The translations under genes were made by a program, and so were the position numbers. Positions 23,547 to 32,743 of a DNA stretch of 39,574 nucleotides are shown one piece after another. Source of the stretch: DAOQTX01 sp035340715 (lineage in GTDB: Bacteria; Bacteroidota; Bacteroidia; AKYH767-A; OLB10). The stretch's first letter is position 1, and every line of letters begins with the position of its first letter. The notes beneath the pieces were generated by a model. That model searched no databases and was not told the DNA's origin. It saw nothing but the letters and a program-made list of their open reading frames with translations. The stretch is taken from NCBI GenBank assembly GCA_035340715.1, contig DAOQTX010000024.1:1-39574 (forward strand). The letters are read 5' to 3'.

Positions 23547-24524
23547 CTACTTTTTCTCTAGAAGTGGCTTAATGGACAATCTATATTTTTCAATAAAGAT
23601 GATACTCAATAAAGCCATAAACGATACAGTGAAAGTTACCAAAAGTACAATCATAGATCGCTTGGGTGAAGTCTTTCGCTCGGCAGGAATTGGTTTGGTA
23701 ATTAAATTACAGTAGGTCAATTCTTTATGTAAATCGCTTACTGATTTCATAAAAGCCGATTTAAGTGAAACATATTCGTATCGCAATGCATTGGTAAATT
23801 CAACCATAGCCAGAATTTCACTACCCTTAATTCTCAACTTCTCTCCTTCGTTTCGTAAATTTCCCAACCCTGATTGATTACCTGCTACCGCTTTATAATA
23901 GCTTCTGGAAAACTCTTTTGTTTGAACATTAAAATCGATGATTTGATTCGCTCTCCTTATTTCAGCTAAAATCAAATCCAATGAATCTAATTCTCTCTTG
24001 ATATCCAACATTCGATCGCGATTGATGATGACCACTTCAGCCGTTTTTGAACGCTGAAGATCTTTAATGTTTTGATTGGTAAATGCAATCAATGAATCGC
24101 AAATTTTTGCAGCCATCAAAGGATCGGTATCCAACACTTCAATATTAACGGATTCAAATTGTGTTTTATCAATAGATACCAATGACTGATATCTTTTCTG
24201 CATAGCCGTTTTGGGAAATGCTTGATTGGTATCAATATCATAATGTTGATATAAATTAAACACATCAATAATTCGATCGCGAACAATATCAGAGTTAAAC
24301 TGCTGAATTAACTGTTCGGTAGGGCTTTCTTCAGAGTAAACTATAAGATTGGAAGGATACACCACTGCATACGATTTAAAGAGTGGTTTGATAAACCATG
24401 GCATGGTAAAAATTATACTCAAAACAAAAGCAGAAATCACCACTATAATCAGTTGCTTTTTCCAATTTCTTATCAGTTGTATGAGACTAACTAGATCAAG
24501 ATTAAGTGAATTATTCTCTTTCAT
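23547..24524 (-). CDS. Wzz-like polysaccharide chain-length determinant
   Basis: A 325-residue protein with the Wzz topology: transmembrane helix near the N-terminus (about 23-45, KQLIIVVISAFVLSIIF), a large periplasmic helical domain (about 50-285, including the region with YPSNL and KAVAGNQSGLGNLRNEGEKL), and a second helix near the C-terminus (about 292-314, MIVLLVTFTVSFMALLSIIF). There is no cytoplasmic tyrosine-kinase domain. It regulates glycan length together with Wzy-type polymerases. It abuts the O-antigen ligase gene with no gap and has its own TAGATTTG promoter element. Lower sequence conservation is normal in this family. Confidence 0.85.
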   Translation of the reverse strand: MKENNSLNLDLVSLIQLIRNWKKQLIIVVISAFVLSIIFTMPWFIKPLFKSYAVVYPSNLIVYSEESPTEQLIQQFNSDIVRDRIIDVFNLYQHYDIDTNQAFPKTAMQKRYQSLVSIDKTQFESVNIEVLDTDPLMAAKICDSLIAFTNQNIKDLQRSKTAEVVIINRDRMLDIKRELDSLDLILAEIRRANQIIDFNVQTKEFSRSYYKAVAGNQSGLGNLRNEGEKLRIKGSEILAMVEFTNALRYEYVSLKSAFMKSVSDLHKELTYCNLITKPIPAERKTSPKRSMIVLLVTFTVSFMALLSIIFIEKYRLSIKPLLEKK

Positions 24525-24544
24525 TCGAAGCTTATTTTAACGCG

Positions 24545-24552
24545 CAAATCTA
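24545..24552 (-). promoter_or_regulatory. Promoter -7 element TAGATTTG of the Wzz-like gene
   Basis: Exact TAnnTTTG on the minus strand followed by GCGCG, the canonical context. It lies in the 41-bp gap between flippase and Wzz-like genes, 20 bp before the ATG, so the distal two genes can be expressed without the flippase. Confidence 0.62.
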
Positions 24553-24565
24553 AGAAAATATAAGA

Positions 24566-26011
24566 TTATGCTTGCTTTTCATTTATAAATCTAATGATAT
24601 CCTTAAGTCTTACCAGACCCAAGGGAAACAATAGTACTGTACACAATATTCCTGATGAAATTCCGGCTAACAAAGGGTTACCCAAAGTAATTTTTAAGAA
24701 AAAACATACCCCACCACATAATATTGCAAAAAGCAACAGCTTAAATGCTATTTGTTTCATCCTTTCTATTTTATGATCTAAAATTGCCCTGCGGAACAAT
24801 AGAGTAGCCATTAGTACTTGAGTGAATAAAGCCACTATTCCTGCTCCTACAATTCCATAAATCGGAATAAAAACCAGATTCAGCAATATGTTTAAAAGCG
24901 TTACGGAAAAAGTCAAGATATTCATTTTTCTTAAATGTCCTGCTGCCGTGAGCAATGTACCCGAAATATAGTTTAACGAAAATGGAATTAATGCAAGCAT
25001 TAATAACAATAGGACATCAACCGCTTCTTGATGGGTTTGATGATACAGCAAGTCGAGTAATTCATACCTGTATGTAATTACTAAACTAACCAATACCAGC
25101 AGAGGAGCAATCAGAAGTATAGTGCCGATTCGAACCATATCCCCCACATCTTGCTTCAACTTTAATTGTCTGCTAAATACAGGAAGTAAAATACCAGCAA
25201 ACAAATAACCGAACATACCTGCCGCATCGAGCAAACGAAAACTTTGAGCATAAAGCCCTGCTTGAAAATCTCCATTAGGCAGCAGCCGTTCAATCAATAC
25301 AGAATCCGACCTGAAATAAAAATTCATTAATAGAATGAGAAGTGCGTATGGAAAAGATTTTTTAAGAATCATTACAAAAAATGCTTTACTCACATACCAT
25401 TGGATGACACTGGATTTTCTGATCACAGCTATAAAAACAGCAATAAGTACCAAAACATATGCTATTGATTGAGCCCAAATAAAACGCTCTATGTTTATAT
25501 TGAAGTTTTCAATATCACCCCACAACATTAGGCCGCATATGAGAATCATGATGATGCGGTCTAGTATTGAGAACACAGCATCGGTTTTAAAAAGATGCAA
25601 TCCCGACAGGTTGCTTCTTACATACAGAATGAATGAAGCTAAAAACTGATTGATTAGTAAATGAATTAAGATATAAATTGATGACAACTCATAGCCCAAA
25701 ATAAACGCCAAACCGAGCCCAATGAAGAAATACAAAACAGCCAATAGTAAGCGCAAAATTGAAATACCAGCTAAGTGTTTCGATAGAAGCTGATGGTGTT
25801 GAGCAATATTTCGATTGTTGAAATTGGTAATGCCTAAATCCAATAAAATATTGAACAGCAAACTGAAATTAAATAATGCAAAATATAGCCCATACGATTC
25901 GGTTCCGACTGCATTCTGTACGCCTCTGTCGATTCCGAGTATCCAAAATGGTTTAATCAACAAGTTGAGAAATACGACTAAGAAAATACTGGAAACGATT
26001 CTTCGCTTCAT
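24566..26011 (-). CDS. Wzx-type oligosaccharide flippase (MOP superfamily)
   Basis: A 481-residue protein with about 12-14 hydrophobic segments, of the polysaccharide-biosynthesis/MATE-like (MOP) superfamily. Typical features are the N-terminal FLNLLIKPFWILGIDRGVQN...GLYFALFNFSLL segment, the charged inner helices near FRSDSVLIERLLPNGDFQAGLYAQSFRLLD, and the FVTLLNILLNLVFIPIYGIVGAG-like pair of late helices. It would flip lipid-linked glycan units to the periplasm. It heads the flippase/Wzz/O-antigen-ligase set and is divergent from rnhB. No glycosyltransferases are in the window, so the cognate glycan is unknown. Confidence 0.88.
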   Translation of the reverse strand: MKRRIVSSIFLVVFLNLLIKPFWILGIDRGVQNAVGTESYGLYFALFNFSLLFNILLDLGITNFNNRNIAQHHQLLSKHLAGISILRLLLAVLYFFIGLGLAFILGYELSSIYILIHLLINQFLASFILYVRSNLSGLHLFKTDAVFSILDRIIMILICGLMLWGDIENFNINIERFIWAQSIAYVLVLIAVFIAVIRKSSVIQWYVSKAFFVMILKKSFPYALLILLMNFYFRSDSVLIERLLPNGDFQAGLYAQSFRLLDAAGMFGYLFAGILLPVFSRQLKLKQDVGDMVRIGTILLIAPLLVLVSLVITYRYELLDLLYHQTHQEAVDVLLLLMLALIPFSLNYISGTLLTAAGHLRKMNILTFSVTLLNILLNLVFIPIYGIVGAGIVALFTQVLMATLLFRRAILDHKIERMKQIAFKLLLFAILCGGVCFFLKITLGNPLLAGISSGILCTVLLFPLGLVRLKDIIRFINEKQA

Positions 26012-26110
26012 GGTTAAATTAACAGCAATTGTTTAGAATTATTTTGTGCATAACACGTGGCTATAAAAGTAAATTGTATTTTTAAATATCTGCTTATTAT
26101 TTTGCTATAA

Positions 26111-26716
26111 ATGTTAAAGCATTTCAACGATAACGAACCATTAGTAGCGGGTTGCGATGAAGCCGGACGCGGTTGTTTGGCCGGCCCTGTTTTTGCTGCT
26201 GCTGTCATTCTACCACATAGTTTTAGTCATCCATGGCTCAATGATTCAAAGCAAATGAAAGAACGACATCGGTATATTTTACGCGATGTAATAGAATACA
26301 AGGCGCTTGCTTATGCTGTTGCCATGTCGGATAATAACGAAATTGATGCTCTCAATATACTTAATGCTAGTTTTTTAGCTATGCATAAAGCCATTGACAA
26401 ACTTTCAGTGAAGCCAAAACTCCTATTGATCGATGGCAATCGATTTAAACCGTACAAAGGGATAAAACACGAATGTGTTATTAAAGGAGATTCAATTTAT
26501 ATGAGTATTGCTGCGGCATCGGTTTTGGCTAAAACGTATAGAGATGAATACATGAACGACCTGCATGAAAATTATCCACAATATAATTGGCAAAAAAATA
26601 AAGCTTACCCTACTCGCGAACACAAATCTGCTATACTTTTACATGGCAGTACACCATATCACAGAAAAACCTTCAGACTTTTTGATGAACAGTTACTTCT
26701 AAAACTTGATGACTGA
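26111..26716 (+). CDS. rnhB: Ribonuclease HII
   Basis: RNase HII cleaves at single ribonucleotides in DNA and removes RNA primers. The 201 residues carry all four acidic active-site positions: D16 and E17 in GCDEAGRGCLAGPV, D108 in LLIDGN, and D127 in KGDSIYMSIAAASVLAK. The C-terminal YPTREHKSAILLHGSTPYHRKTF block is conserved. It has no Shine-Dalgarno and is divergently oriented to the flippase gene with a 99-bp spacer. Confidence 0.97.
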   Translation: MLKHFNDNEPLVAGCDEAGRGCLAGPVFAAAVILPHSFSHPWLNDSKQMKERHRYILRDVIEYKALAYAVAMSDNNEIDALNILNASFLAMHKAIDKLSVKPKLLLIDGNRFKPYKGIKHECVIKGDSIYMSIAAASVLAKTYRDEYMNDLHENYPQYNWQKNKAYPTREHKSAILLHGSTPYHRKTFRLFDEQLLLKLDD

Positions 26717-26764
26717 GCATACTATTTTATAATTATTCTGAACCGTTTAAACTAAGCAACTATT

Positions 26765-29410
26765 TTGAAACGAGTCGTAACTTCTTCCATTATTGCGGTG
26801 CTAATCATTAGCCTTGCAGCTGGTTTGTATTTTTATTTGCAAGGGAAAAAATCTTCTGAATTGAGCGATTTCCACTCGATTCCGGCAAATGCTAATTTTA
26901 TAATAGAGTATAACCATAAGAGTGGCAATCTGCGATCTTATCTTGAAAGTGAATCTTTTGACGAACTCACCGAAGTTTTTGGATTAGACCAATTGGCTAC
27001 TTTATTCTCACGTCTGGATTCGATTTGCGAGAACAATCCTGACTTTTGTTCTATACTCTCACAAAATAGATTGCTGATTAGTGCACATATGATCAAAGCC
27101 AATGATTTTGATTATTTGTATATAATGAAAGCATCGGATTTGAACGGAGCTGAAGAAATAAATACCATTATAGCCGCCCTAAGTGGATACTCTTCTGATA
27201 AAATAAGTAAACGCAAATACGAAGGGACAGAAATAATTGAAATAGGAATCGATAAAAAGATCATCTCCTATACATTAGACAATAATATATTAGCCATCAG
27301 TACAACACCTTTTTTGGTAGAAGACGTTATTCGGCAACGTAAACTTGGCACCCCTTTAATTAAAGGTCAGGAATTGGTGGATCTGTTTATTAGCGACAAA
27401 CCGAGCGACCTTACGCTCTATTACAATAATAGAGAAATGGCAAAATGGATTTCAATGATCAGTCCATCGGATTGGGTGAATAGTTTATCCATGGGAAATA
27501 ACTGGACAATGCTTTCACTTTCTGATGGTAAAGATGACTTGAATTTATTGGGAGAAAATTTATCCGAAGACAGTGTAACCACTTTTGCTTTGTTTAAGGA
27601 CAATGGTGCTGTAATACCCACCCTACCTGATTTTTTGCCACAGAAAACAATTTCATTTCAATACTACGGATGCAGTAACGTTACTTCTTATCTGCAGAAA
27701 AGAATTTCAATTGAGAATGATCGTCCTCAACAAACGAATCCAATAGTTAAAATGGAATCGCAATTGGGCACAAATGCAATCGATGCTATTGGCCGATGGT
27801 ATTCTGGTGAAGTCATTCTTGCTCTAACCTCAGTTGGAACCAACAGCACATCAAACACTTTGGTAATGCTTGGTATTTCAAGTCGTGACAAAACCATTGA
27901 GTTTCTCAAGAAAATAAATGAAAGTGGTAAAAGCATAAAAACAGAAAAATACAAGAACCACTCTATTCTTAACATTAGCAGTTCTGGATTGATACCTGCC
28001 ATAACCGGTCTTGCCTATGATAAAACCTATAATTATAGTGTGATTATAGAAAATCGATTAATTATGAGTAGCAGTTTAAGCCAACTGAAAACCTACATTG
28101 ATGATACTGAACAAAATCGTTTGTTAAAATCAGATCAAACTTTTCAGGAAAATAGAGCTTCGGTATTGGTCAGAATCAACAGTTGGTCTTATCTCAATAG
28201 TCGTGAGTATTTTAAGAGCAATCAAAACAAAACAGATTTTTATTCCAATCACTTCCCTACGCTAAATGCGTTGAGTTCGATTTATGGAATGGTTAATTAT
28301 ATTTATTCGAGTTCGACCAATCAGGTGCAGTGTTTACTGAAACGAAACCAACAAGATATACTTAGTATTGACCAATTGTGGTCCTTCAAACTGGATTCGG
28401 GCGTTGTTTCAGGCCCCTATATAGTGAATTATAACGATTCATCATTTATGGTCTTAGCGCAAGACGTAAGTAACAATTTAATTTGTTTGGATGCATCTGG
28501 TAATACCAAATGGACAAAACCAATCGGGGAAAAAATATTGAGTAATTTATATCCGGTTCATCTATATACGAATGAACTGACTCAATTGATGTTCAATACT
28601 GGATCATATTTATATATGTTGGATGACAAAGGGGCCAATGTTTCTAATTTCCCTATTCGCTTACCGACACAAGCTAGCAATGGTATTGCTTTAATTTATT
28701 CTGAAAAGGAAAAAAAGGATCATATATATGTTGCCTGCTATAATGGAAAAATTTACGCCTATGAAATTAATGGCAAAGCTTCATCGAATTGGTCTTTTAA
28801 TGAATTGACTTCTGAAATTAAGAAACCAATTTCTAAAATTATCTATCAAAACAAAGAAGCATTAATTTTTGAGGATGGTCAGCACATCTATACGTTAACT
28901 TTAAATGGAGGAATATTACTAAAACAAAAGCCCTCCTTCACCAAAAGCAGTAACACTGAATTACAACAAGGATCCAACAACTCGATTGCATTGAGTGATG
29001 AGAATGGAGTGTATATACAAATAAACTCGACCGATGAAATTAATTCTGTTCTTACCGGACCATTTACTTCTCAACACAGCTTTTTATGTGTCAACGAAAA
29101 AGATTCCAGTATGCTTATTTATTGCGAAAACGGAGTGCTGTACCGATATTCCAATAATGGCTCACTGCAAAAAGAAATCAGATTTGGATCGATAGAATCT
29201 TATTGTCCAATGACTTACTTTGAAAATAAAATATATGTATCAGATTTGACAGGTAGTAAGGTATATGCTTTCAATTTAGATTTAACACTCAGTAAAGGAT
29301 TCCCGGTTAATTGTAGTGGAGAGCCTAAGTTTATAAAAATGAAAAACGGCAATCAGTATATGGTGAACAATGACACAGAAGGTGCAATTATATTATTCAA
29401 ATTGAACTAA
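26765..29410 (+). CDS. Membrane-anchored DUF3352-like + PQQ-type propeller protein
   Basis: An 881-residue protein anchored by one N-terminal helix (about 5-27, TSSIIAVLIISLAAGLYFYL) with the rest outside the cytoplasm. Residues about 40-500 resemble DUF3352-type proteins (IPANANFIIEYNHKSGNLRSYL, repeated paired alpha/beta units, LVMLGISSRDKTIEFLKKI). Residues about 520-881 look like a beta-propeller with PQQ/YncE-like blades (LICLDASGNTKWTKPIG, YLYMLDDKGANVSNFPIRLP, KVYAFNLDLTLSKGFPV). The start is TTG: an in-frame TAA lies 12 bp upstream and no ATG or GTG is near. Function unknown; a scaffold or sensor role in the envelope is a guess. It ends 16 bp from the convergent GH73 gene with no terminator between. 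Confidence 0.8.
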   Translation: MKRVVTSSIIAVLIISLAAGLYFYLQGKKSSELSDFHSIPANANFIIEYNHKSGNLRSYLESESFDELTEVFGLDQLATLFSRLDSICENNPDFCSILSQNRLLISAHMIKANDFDYLYIMKASDLNGAEEINTIIAALSGYSSDKISKRKYEGTEIIEIGIDKKIISYTLDNNILAISTTPFLVEDVIRQRKLGTPLIKGQELVDLFISDKPSDLTLYYNNREMAKWISMISPSDWVNSLSMGNNWTMLSLSDGKDDLNLLGENLSEDSVTTFALFKDNGAVIPTLPDFLPQKTISFQYYGCSNVTSYLQKRISIENDRPQQTNPIVKMESQLGTNAIDAIGRWYSGEVILALTSVGTNSTSNTLVMLGISSRDKTIEFLKKINESGKSIKTEKYKNHSILNISSSGLIPAITGLAYDKTYNYSVIIENRLIMSSSLSQLKTYIDDTEQNRLLKSDQTFQENRASVLVRINSWSYLNSREYFKSNQNKTDFYSNHFPTLNALSSIYGMVNYIYSSSTNQVQCLLKRNQQDILSIDQLWSFKLDSGVVSGPYIVNYNDSSFMVLAQDVSNNLICLDASGNTKWTKPIGEKILSNLYPVHLYTNELTQLMFNTGSYLYMLDDKGANVSNFPIRLPTQASNGIALIYSEKEKKDHIYVACYNGKIYAYEINGKASSNWSFNELTSEIKKPISKIIYQNKEALIFEDGQHIYTLTLNGGILLKQKPSFTKSSNTELQQGSNNSIALSDENGVYIQINSTDEINSVLTGPFTSQHSFLCVNEKDSSMLIYCENGVLYRYSNNGSLQKEIRFGSIESYCPMTYFENKIYVSDLTGSKVYAFNLDLTLSKGFPVNCSGEPKFIKMKNGNQYMVNNDTEGAIILFKLN

Positions 29411-29426
29411 ATAATTTTAAGATACG

Positions 29427-30413
29427 TTATCGGAGTTTTATCACCGTTCCTGCCTTTACTTTGGCTCCGGGTTCAATGCCGTTTCTTTTATACAATTTGT
29501 CTAATCGGATTGCATATTTTTGAGAAACATACCACATGCTTTCATTTGCACCCAACACATGCTGATCCTTCAATCCTTTTGATCGTTTGGGTTTAATGAA
29601 AACAACTTCTCCTTTCTTGAGACGATGATCTTTATCCGAATCATTGTACTTTACCATCTGCCATAAACGTAAGTCCATTCGTGCAGCAATTTTTAAATAG
29701 CTGTCGCCTTCTTTAGCTAAAACAAAAGGTACATTGTTCTCAGTATAGTTTACTTCGTTATTGCTAATATCGATAGTTGTTTCTGGGAATAATGGTATAT
29801 CGTTTTCTTTTTCCTTTTCTTCTTTGAAATTTTTCTTTTCTTCATTCTTCCACGTATAACCATTGGCAGCAGCGGAAGAACTTACTTTATCAAACTTATT
29901 TAAATCATATCGCTCAATGAGTTCAATCAACTTGTCGGCATAATGTGGATTGGTAGCATAACCCGCTTTCTTCAAGCCTTTTGCCCATCCTTTGTAGTCG
30001 GTTAACTCTAACGTAAACAAATCAGCATAGCGCTGACGAGTACGTAAAAAATTACTATGATCATCATAGCTATCATAAACCGAATTATATTTCCTAAAAC
30101 ACTCATCTTTTGCATCGTCATCCATTGTGTATGTTGGACCAAACCATTCCTTATGACATTTGATTCCAAAATGGTTATTGGCTTCTTTGGCTAATGAGCT
30201 ATTACCAAACTCCGACTCTAACATGCCTTGGGCTAAGGTTATACTTGCCGGAACTCCAGTTTTATGCATATCGCGTACAGCATACTCAACATACATTGAA
30301 ATATAATCGCTTGGCGTATATCTATTCTTGTTTTCAGTACCGCTAAAAGATGTGTGGTATGCTTTACAGGATAGACTTGTGAATGCCATGACAAATATGA
30401 AAAGTAGTCTCAT
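29427..30413 (-). CDS. GH73 glucosaminidase lipoprotein with two LysM domains
   Basis: Peptidoglycan hydrolase (328 residues). The N-terminus MRLLFIFVMAFTSLSC gives a lipobox with C16 as the lipidated residue. The N-acetylglucosaminidase domain (about 35-165) contains ITLAQGMLESEFGNS with the general-acid E66, NNHFGIKC and GWAKGLKKAGYATNPHYADKL. A Lys/Glu-rich linker follows (about 180-205), then two LysM modules (about 219-262 and 283-328), which bind glycan chains. It is an outer- or inner-membrane anchored wall-remodelling enzyme. No promoter element is evident. Confidence 0.93.
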   Translation of the reverse strand: MRLLFIFVMAFTSLSCKAYHTSFSGTENKNRYTPSDYISMYVEYAVRDMHKTGVPASITLAQGMLESEFGNSSLAKEANNHFGIKCHKEWFGPTYTMDDDAKDECFRKYNSVYDSYDDHSNFLRTRQRYADLFTLELTDYKGWAKGLKKAGYATNPHYADKLIELIERYDLNKFDKVSSSAAANGYTWKNEEKKNFKEEKEKENDIPLFPETTIDISNNEVNYTENNVPFVLAKEGDSYLKIAARMDLRLWQMVKYNDSDKDHRLKKGEVVFIKPKRSKGLKDQHVLGANESMWYVSQKYAIRLDKLYKRNGIEPGAKVKAGTVIKLR

Positions 30414-30502
30414 TGGGATACTTTATTGATTAGGTATTAAAAATACGCTAGAACCAGACGTATTCGTATTATGATGAAGCTAAAGTATTAACAAACAGCC
30501 TG

Positions 30503-31396
30503 TTAATTAGATTGATCTTCCATATACTGAAGCCCTCCGGTATGAACAAGTAGTATGCGACTGCCTTCTTTAAAATATCCGTTCTTCAGCAAATCGAAAA
30601 ATGCAAAAAACAGTTTACCGCTATATACAAATTCGATGGGTATCGAGTGGTTTAAATTAAAACTTCGGATGAATTGGTCTAATGTTGGACTTCGCTTTGC
30701 ATATCCCCCATGAGTGTAGTCACTTATTATGGTATAATTTGTTCGTTTAATACTTAAGGCATTGTGAAAATTCAAGACTGCATCCATCAAAAATCCTTGA
30801 TCGTTTAAAACGGAGATTCCTATGCACTTAGTTTTCTCATCGCATGAAGCAGAAAGGCCCGCTAAAGTTGCTCCGGTTGCAGTAGCAACCATCACATAAT
30901 CGTATACGTTCTCTGGCAGTATTTCCATACAACCTTTCACGCCTTCAATATTACTACCCCCTTCAGGAATTATATAAGCATTGTATTTGTTTTGTAGCTC
31001 CTGTAGCCACTCTTGTTCAGTTCGTCTGCGATACTCTGCTCTGCTCACATATATCAAATTCACACCACATTCTTCTGCAAACTTTAATGTGTTTGATGGA
31101 GTCTTGGGTTGTTCTCCTCGAACAATCATAAACAGTGGAAAATCATACAGATTCGAAGCATAAGATAACGCTGCTAAATGATTTGAATATGCTCCGCCAA
31201 AACTTAATATAGATTTACAGTCCGATTTTTTATACGCTTCAATATTGTATTTCAACTTTCTCCATTTATTCCCATTTAATTTTGGATGAACGAGATCTTC
31301 TCGCTTTACAAAAACATCATAATTACCTCCTTCAAATAAAGGGTGCTCCAACTTGTCGCATCGTTGGGCTGCATCAAAATCGGGAAACATTTGCAT
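30503..31396 (-). CDS. PLP-dependent ACC deaminase / D-cysteine desulfhydrase family enzyme
   Basis: Fold-type II PLP enzyme (297 residues) of the 1-aminocyclopropane-1-carboxylate deaminase/D-cysteine desulfhydrase family. VKREDLVHPKLNGNKWRKLKY carries the cofactor lysine K44; SFGGAYSNHLAALSYA binds the substrate carboxylate, VATATGATLAGL the PLP phosphate, and the end reads LLVHTGGLQ. In bacteria without plant association the D-cysteine activity is the more likely one, but the sequence does not decide. It lies 22 bp from the upstream lipoprotein gene on the same strand, possibly read as the last gene of that operon. Confidence 0.9.
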   Translation of the reverse strand: MQMFPDFDAAQRCDKLEHPLFEGGNYDVFVKREDLVHPKLNGNKWRKLKYNIEAYKKSDCKSILSFGGAYSNHLAALSYASNLYDFPLFMIVRGEQPKTPSNTLKFAEECGVNLIYVSRAEYRRRTEQEWLQELQNKYNAYIIPEGGSNIEGVKGCMEILPENVYDYVMVATATGATLAGLSASCDEKTKCIGISVLNDQGFLMDAVLNFHNALSIKRTNYTIISDYTHGGYAKRSPTLDQFIRSFNLNHSIPIEFVYSGKLFFAFFDLLKNGYFKEGSRILLVHTGGLQYMEDQSN

Positions 31397-31418
31397 CGTA
31401 ACAGATGCAAAGTAACAA

Positions 31419-31859
31419 CTAGTTTTTTACAATCTGAATGGCTGGTGTTTGAATACGGTTGGATTGATTGCCGGCTCGGTCAACCACATATAAAGAAAAA
31501 CTAACGTCTTGCATTGCACTACTGTCTGTTATACCTGTCTTTTCTATTAATACATCCAATGTACCCTGAATGCTGATAGAACTTCCTGATGGACTTAATT
31601 GACTGATTCGATATTTGTATTCGAGATTCAATCTTTTATCAGTTACAAATAAATTAAACACATCTGCATTGTTCTCTCCCAAATCACCATTGCCGTCTTT
31701 GTATTTAAATCGTATATGAATATCATCACTGAATTCTTTTGCCATTTGAGGAGTAATGGATAAAAACTCAATCTCAGGAATTTCATTAATGCTTTCTTGT
31801 TTCTTACATGAGGAAGAAAGCACAACCAATAAAGCTATGTAGACAATAAATTTTTTCAT
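31419..31859 (-). CDS. Small lipoprotein, last gene of DUF1501 operon
   Basis: A 146-residue lipoprotein with signal peptide and lipobox LSSSC (C18) followed by the Lys-Lys-Gln typical of Bacteroidota lipoproteins. The mature part is beta-rich, with a KYKDGNGDLGENNADVF segment that recalls Ca-binding or Ig-like loops (a D-G-N-G-D-L-G pattern is common in Bacteroidota envelope lipoproteins). Its start codon overlaps the stop of the cytochrome gene in an ATGA, so translation is coupled. No catalytic motif is visible; a structural or partner role in the same complex is inferred. Confidence 0.8.
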   Translation of the reverse strand: MKKFIVYIALLVVLSSSCKKQESINEIPEIEFLSITPQMAKEFSDDIHIRFKYKDGNGDLGENNADVFNLFVTDKRLNLEYKYRISQLSPSGSSISIQGTLDVLIEKTGITDSSAMQDVSFSLYVVDRAGNQSNRIQTPAIQIVKN

Positions 31860-32743
31860 TGTATAGTAAACGAAAAATAGTTTTTGGTATATGAATATGA
31901 GTTTGATACCGGATATTCACTGAGTTGTGTGTGATCTGGATCGCGTGTATAATATCGAAAATATATAGTCTGACCGGATTGAAATTGATTGGTATTAAAA
32001 TTCAACATCCATCCCCAATAGGTAGGTCCACTTACATAACTAGAATTTACACGTACTGCATTGTTAAAATTATTTGGGTCGGAAGAAAATAACATGTGAC
32101 CATCCAATAAATTTTGCTTTGGAGTTAAATCATCTGTGATAAAAACTAGAAAAGAAACGTTTTGATTCTTTGGCATAGCAAAAGGCGAAGAATTATTCAG
32201 TCGAATAGAATCTATTCGTTTTCCATTTGAGTCAAAACAATTATACCCATGAATCTTTGGATTCTCGTTTGGCTTTAAAGGCGTTTGACCATTTACATCT
32301 TTTGCGCCTTTATCAATCCATGTATATACTTCACTCATTTCCTCATTCGACAATGGAGTAGTATAAATGGGCATTCTAAGAATAAGAGAATCGTCAACGG
32401 TTAATCGGTGAATAAGCCAGGAGTTTTGACGATCGAATGGAATGACACGATAAGTAAAACTATTGCCTAATGTGTTTTTAACTACTGGTGCATATACCAA
32501 TGTGTTATAAGTCGAACTCACTGTTCGAAAATCAGGCTCGAAAGTACCGCCATGACAAGCAGACATTGCACATTTTGGTAAAAAAATATTTTTGTGCAAT
32601 CCTGTTATGCTATAGCGACTAGTGGTATCGATAGTATTGCCTACCTGACTACTACTTACCGAATCAAATGGATTTTCATTTTCTTTCTTACACGCAGCAA
32701 ATACAATAAGAAAAGCAATAGGAATAATATACGCTTGTTTCAT
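31856..32743 (-). CDS. c-type cytochrome lipoprotein
   Basis: A 295-residue lipoprotein (lipobox FAAC, C18). Near the N-terminus of the mature protein is a cytochrome c-like segment, IFLPKCAMSACHGGTFEPDF, with C58 and C63-H64: a C-x4-CH haem attachment pattern instead of CxxCH, which is characteristic of the planctomycete-type (PSCyt) cytochrome lipoproteins. A helical region (MSEVYTWIDKGAKD) closes the domain. The remaining 170 residues are beta-rich (ILDGHMLFSSDP-like turns, GWMLNFNTNQFQSGQTIYFRYY). The gene is coupled by ATGA overlaps to both the upstream DUF1501-like gene and the downstream lipoprotein gene. Role: presumably electron transfer for the DUF1501-associated complex. Confidence 0.84.
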   Translation of the reverse strand: MKQAYIIPIAFLIVFAACKKENENPFDSVSSSQVGNTIDTTSRYSITGLHKNIFLPKCAMSACHGGTFEPDFRTVSSTYNTLVYAPVVKNTLGNSFTYRVIPFDRQNSWLIHRLTVDDSLILRMPIYTTPLSNEEMSEVYTWIDKGAKDVNGQTPLKPNENPKIHGYNCFDSNGKRIDSIRLNNSSPFAMPKNQNVSFLVFITDDLTPKQNLLDGHMLFSSDPNNFNNAVRVNSSYVSGPTYWGWMLNFNTNQFQSGQTIYFRYYTRDPDHTQLSEYPVSNSYSYTKNYFSFTIQ

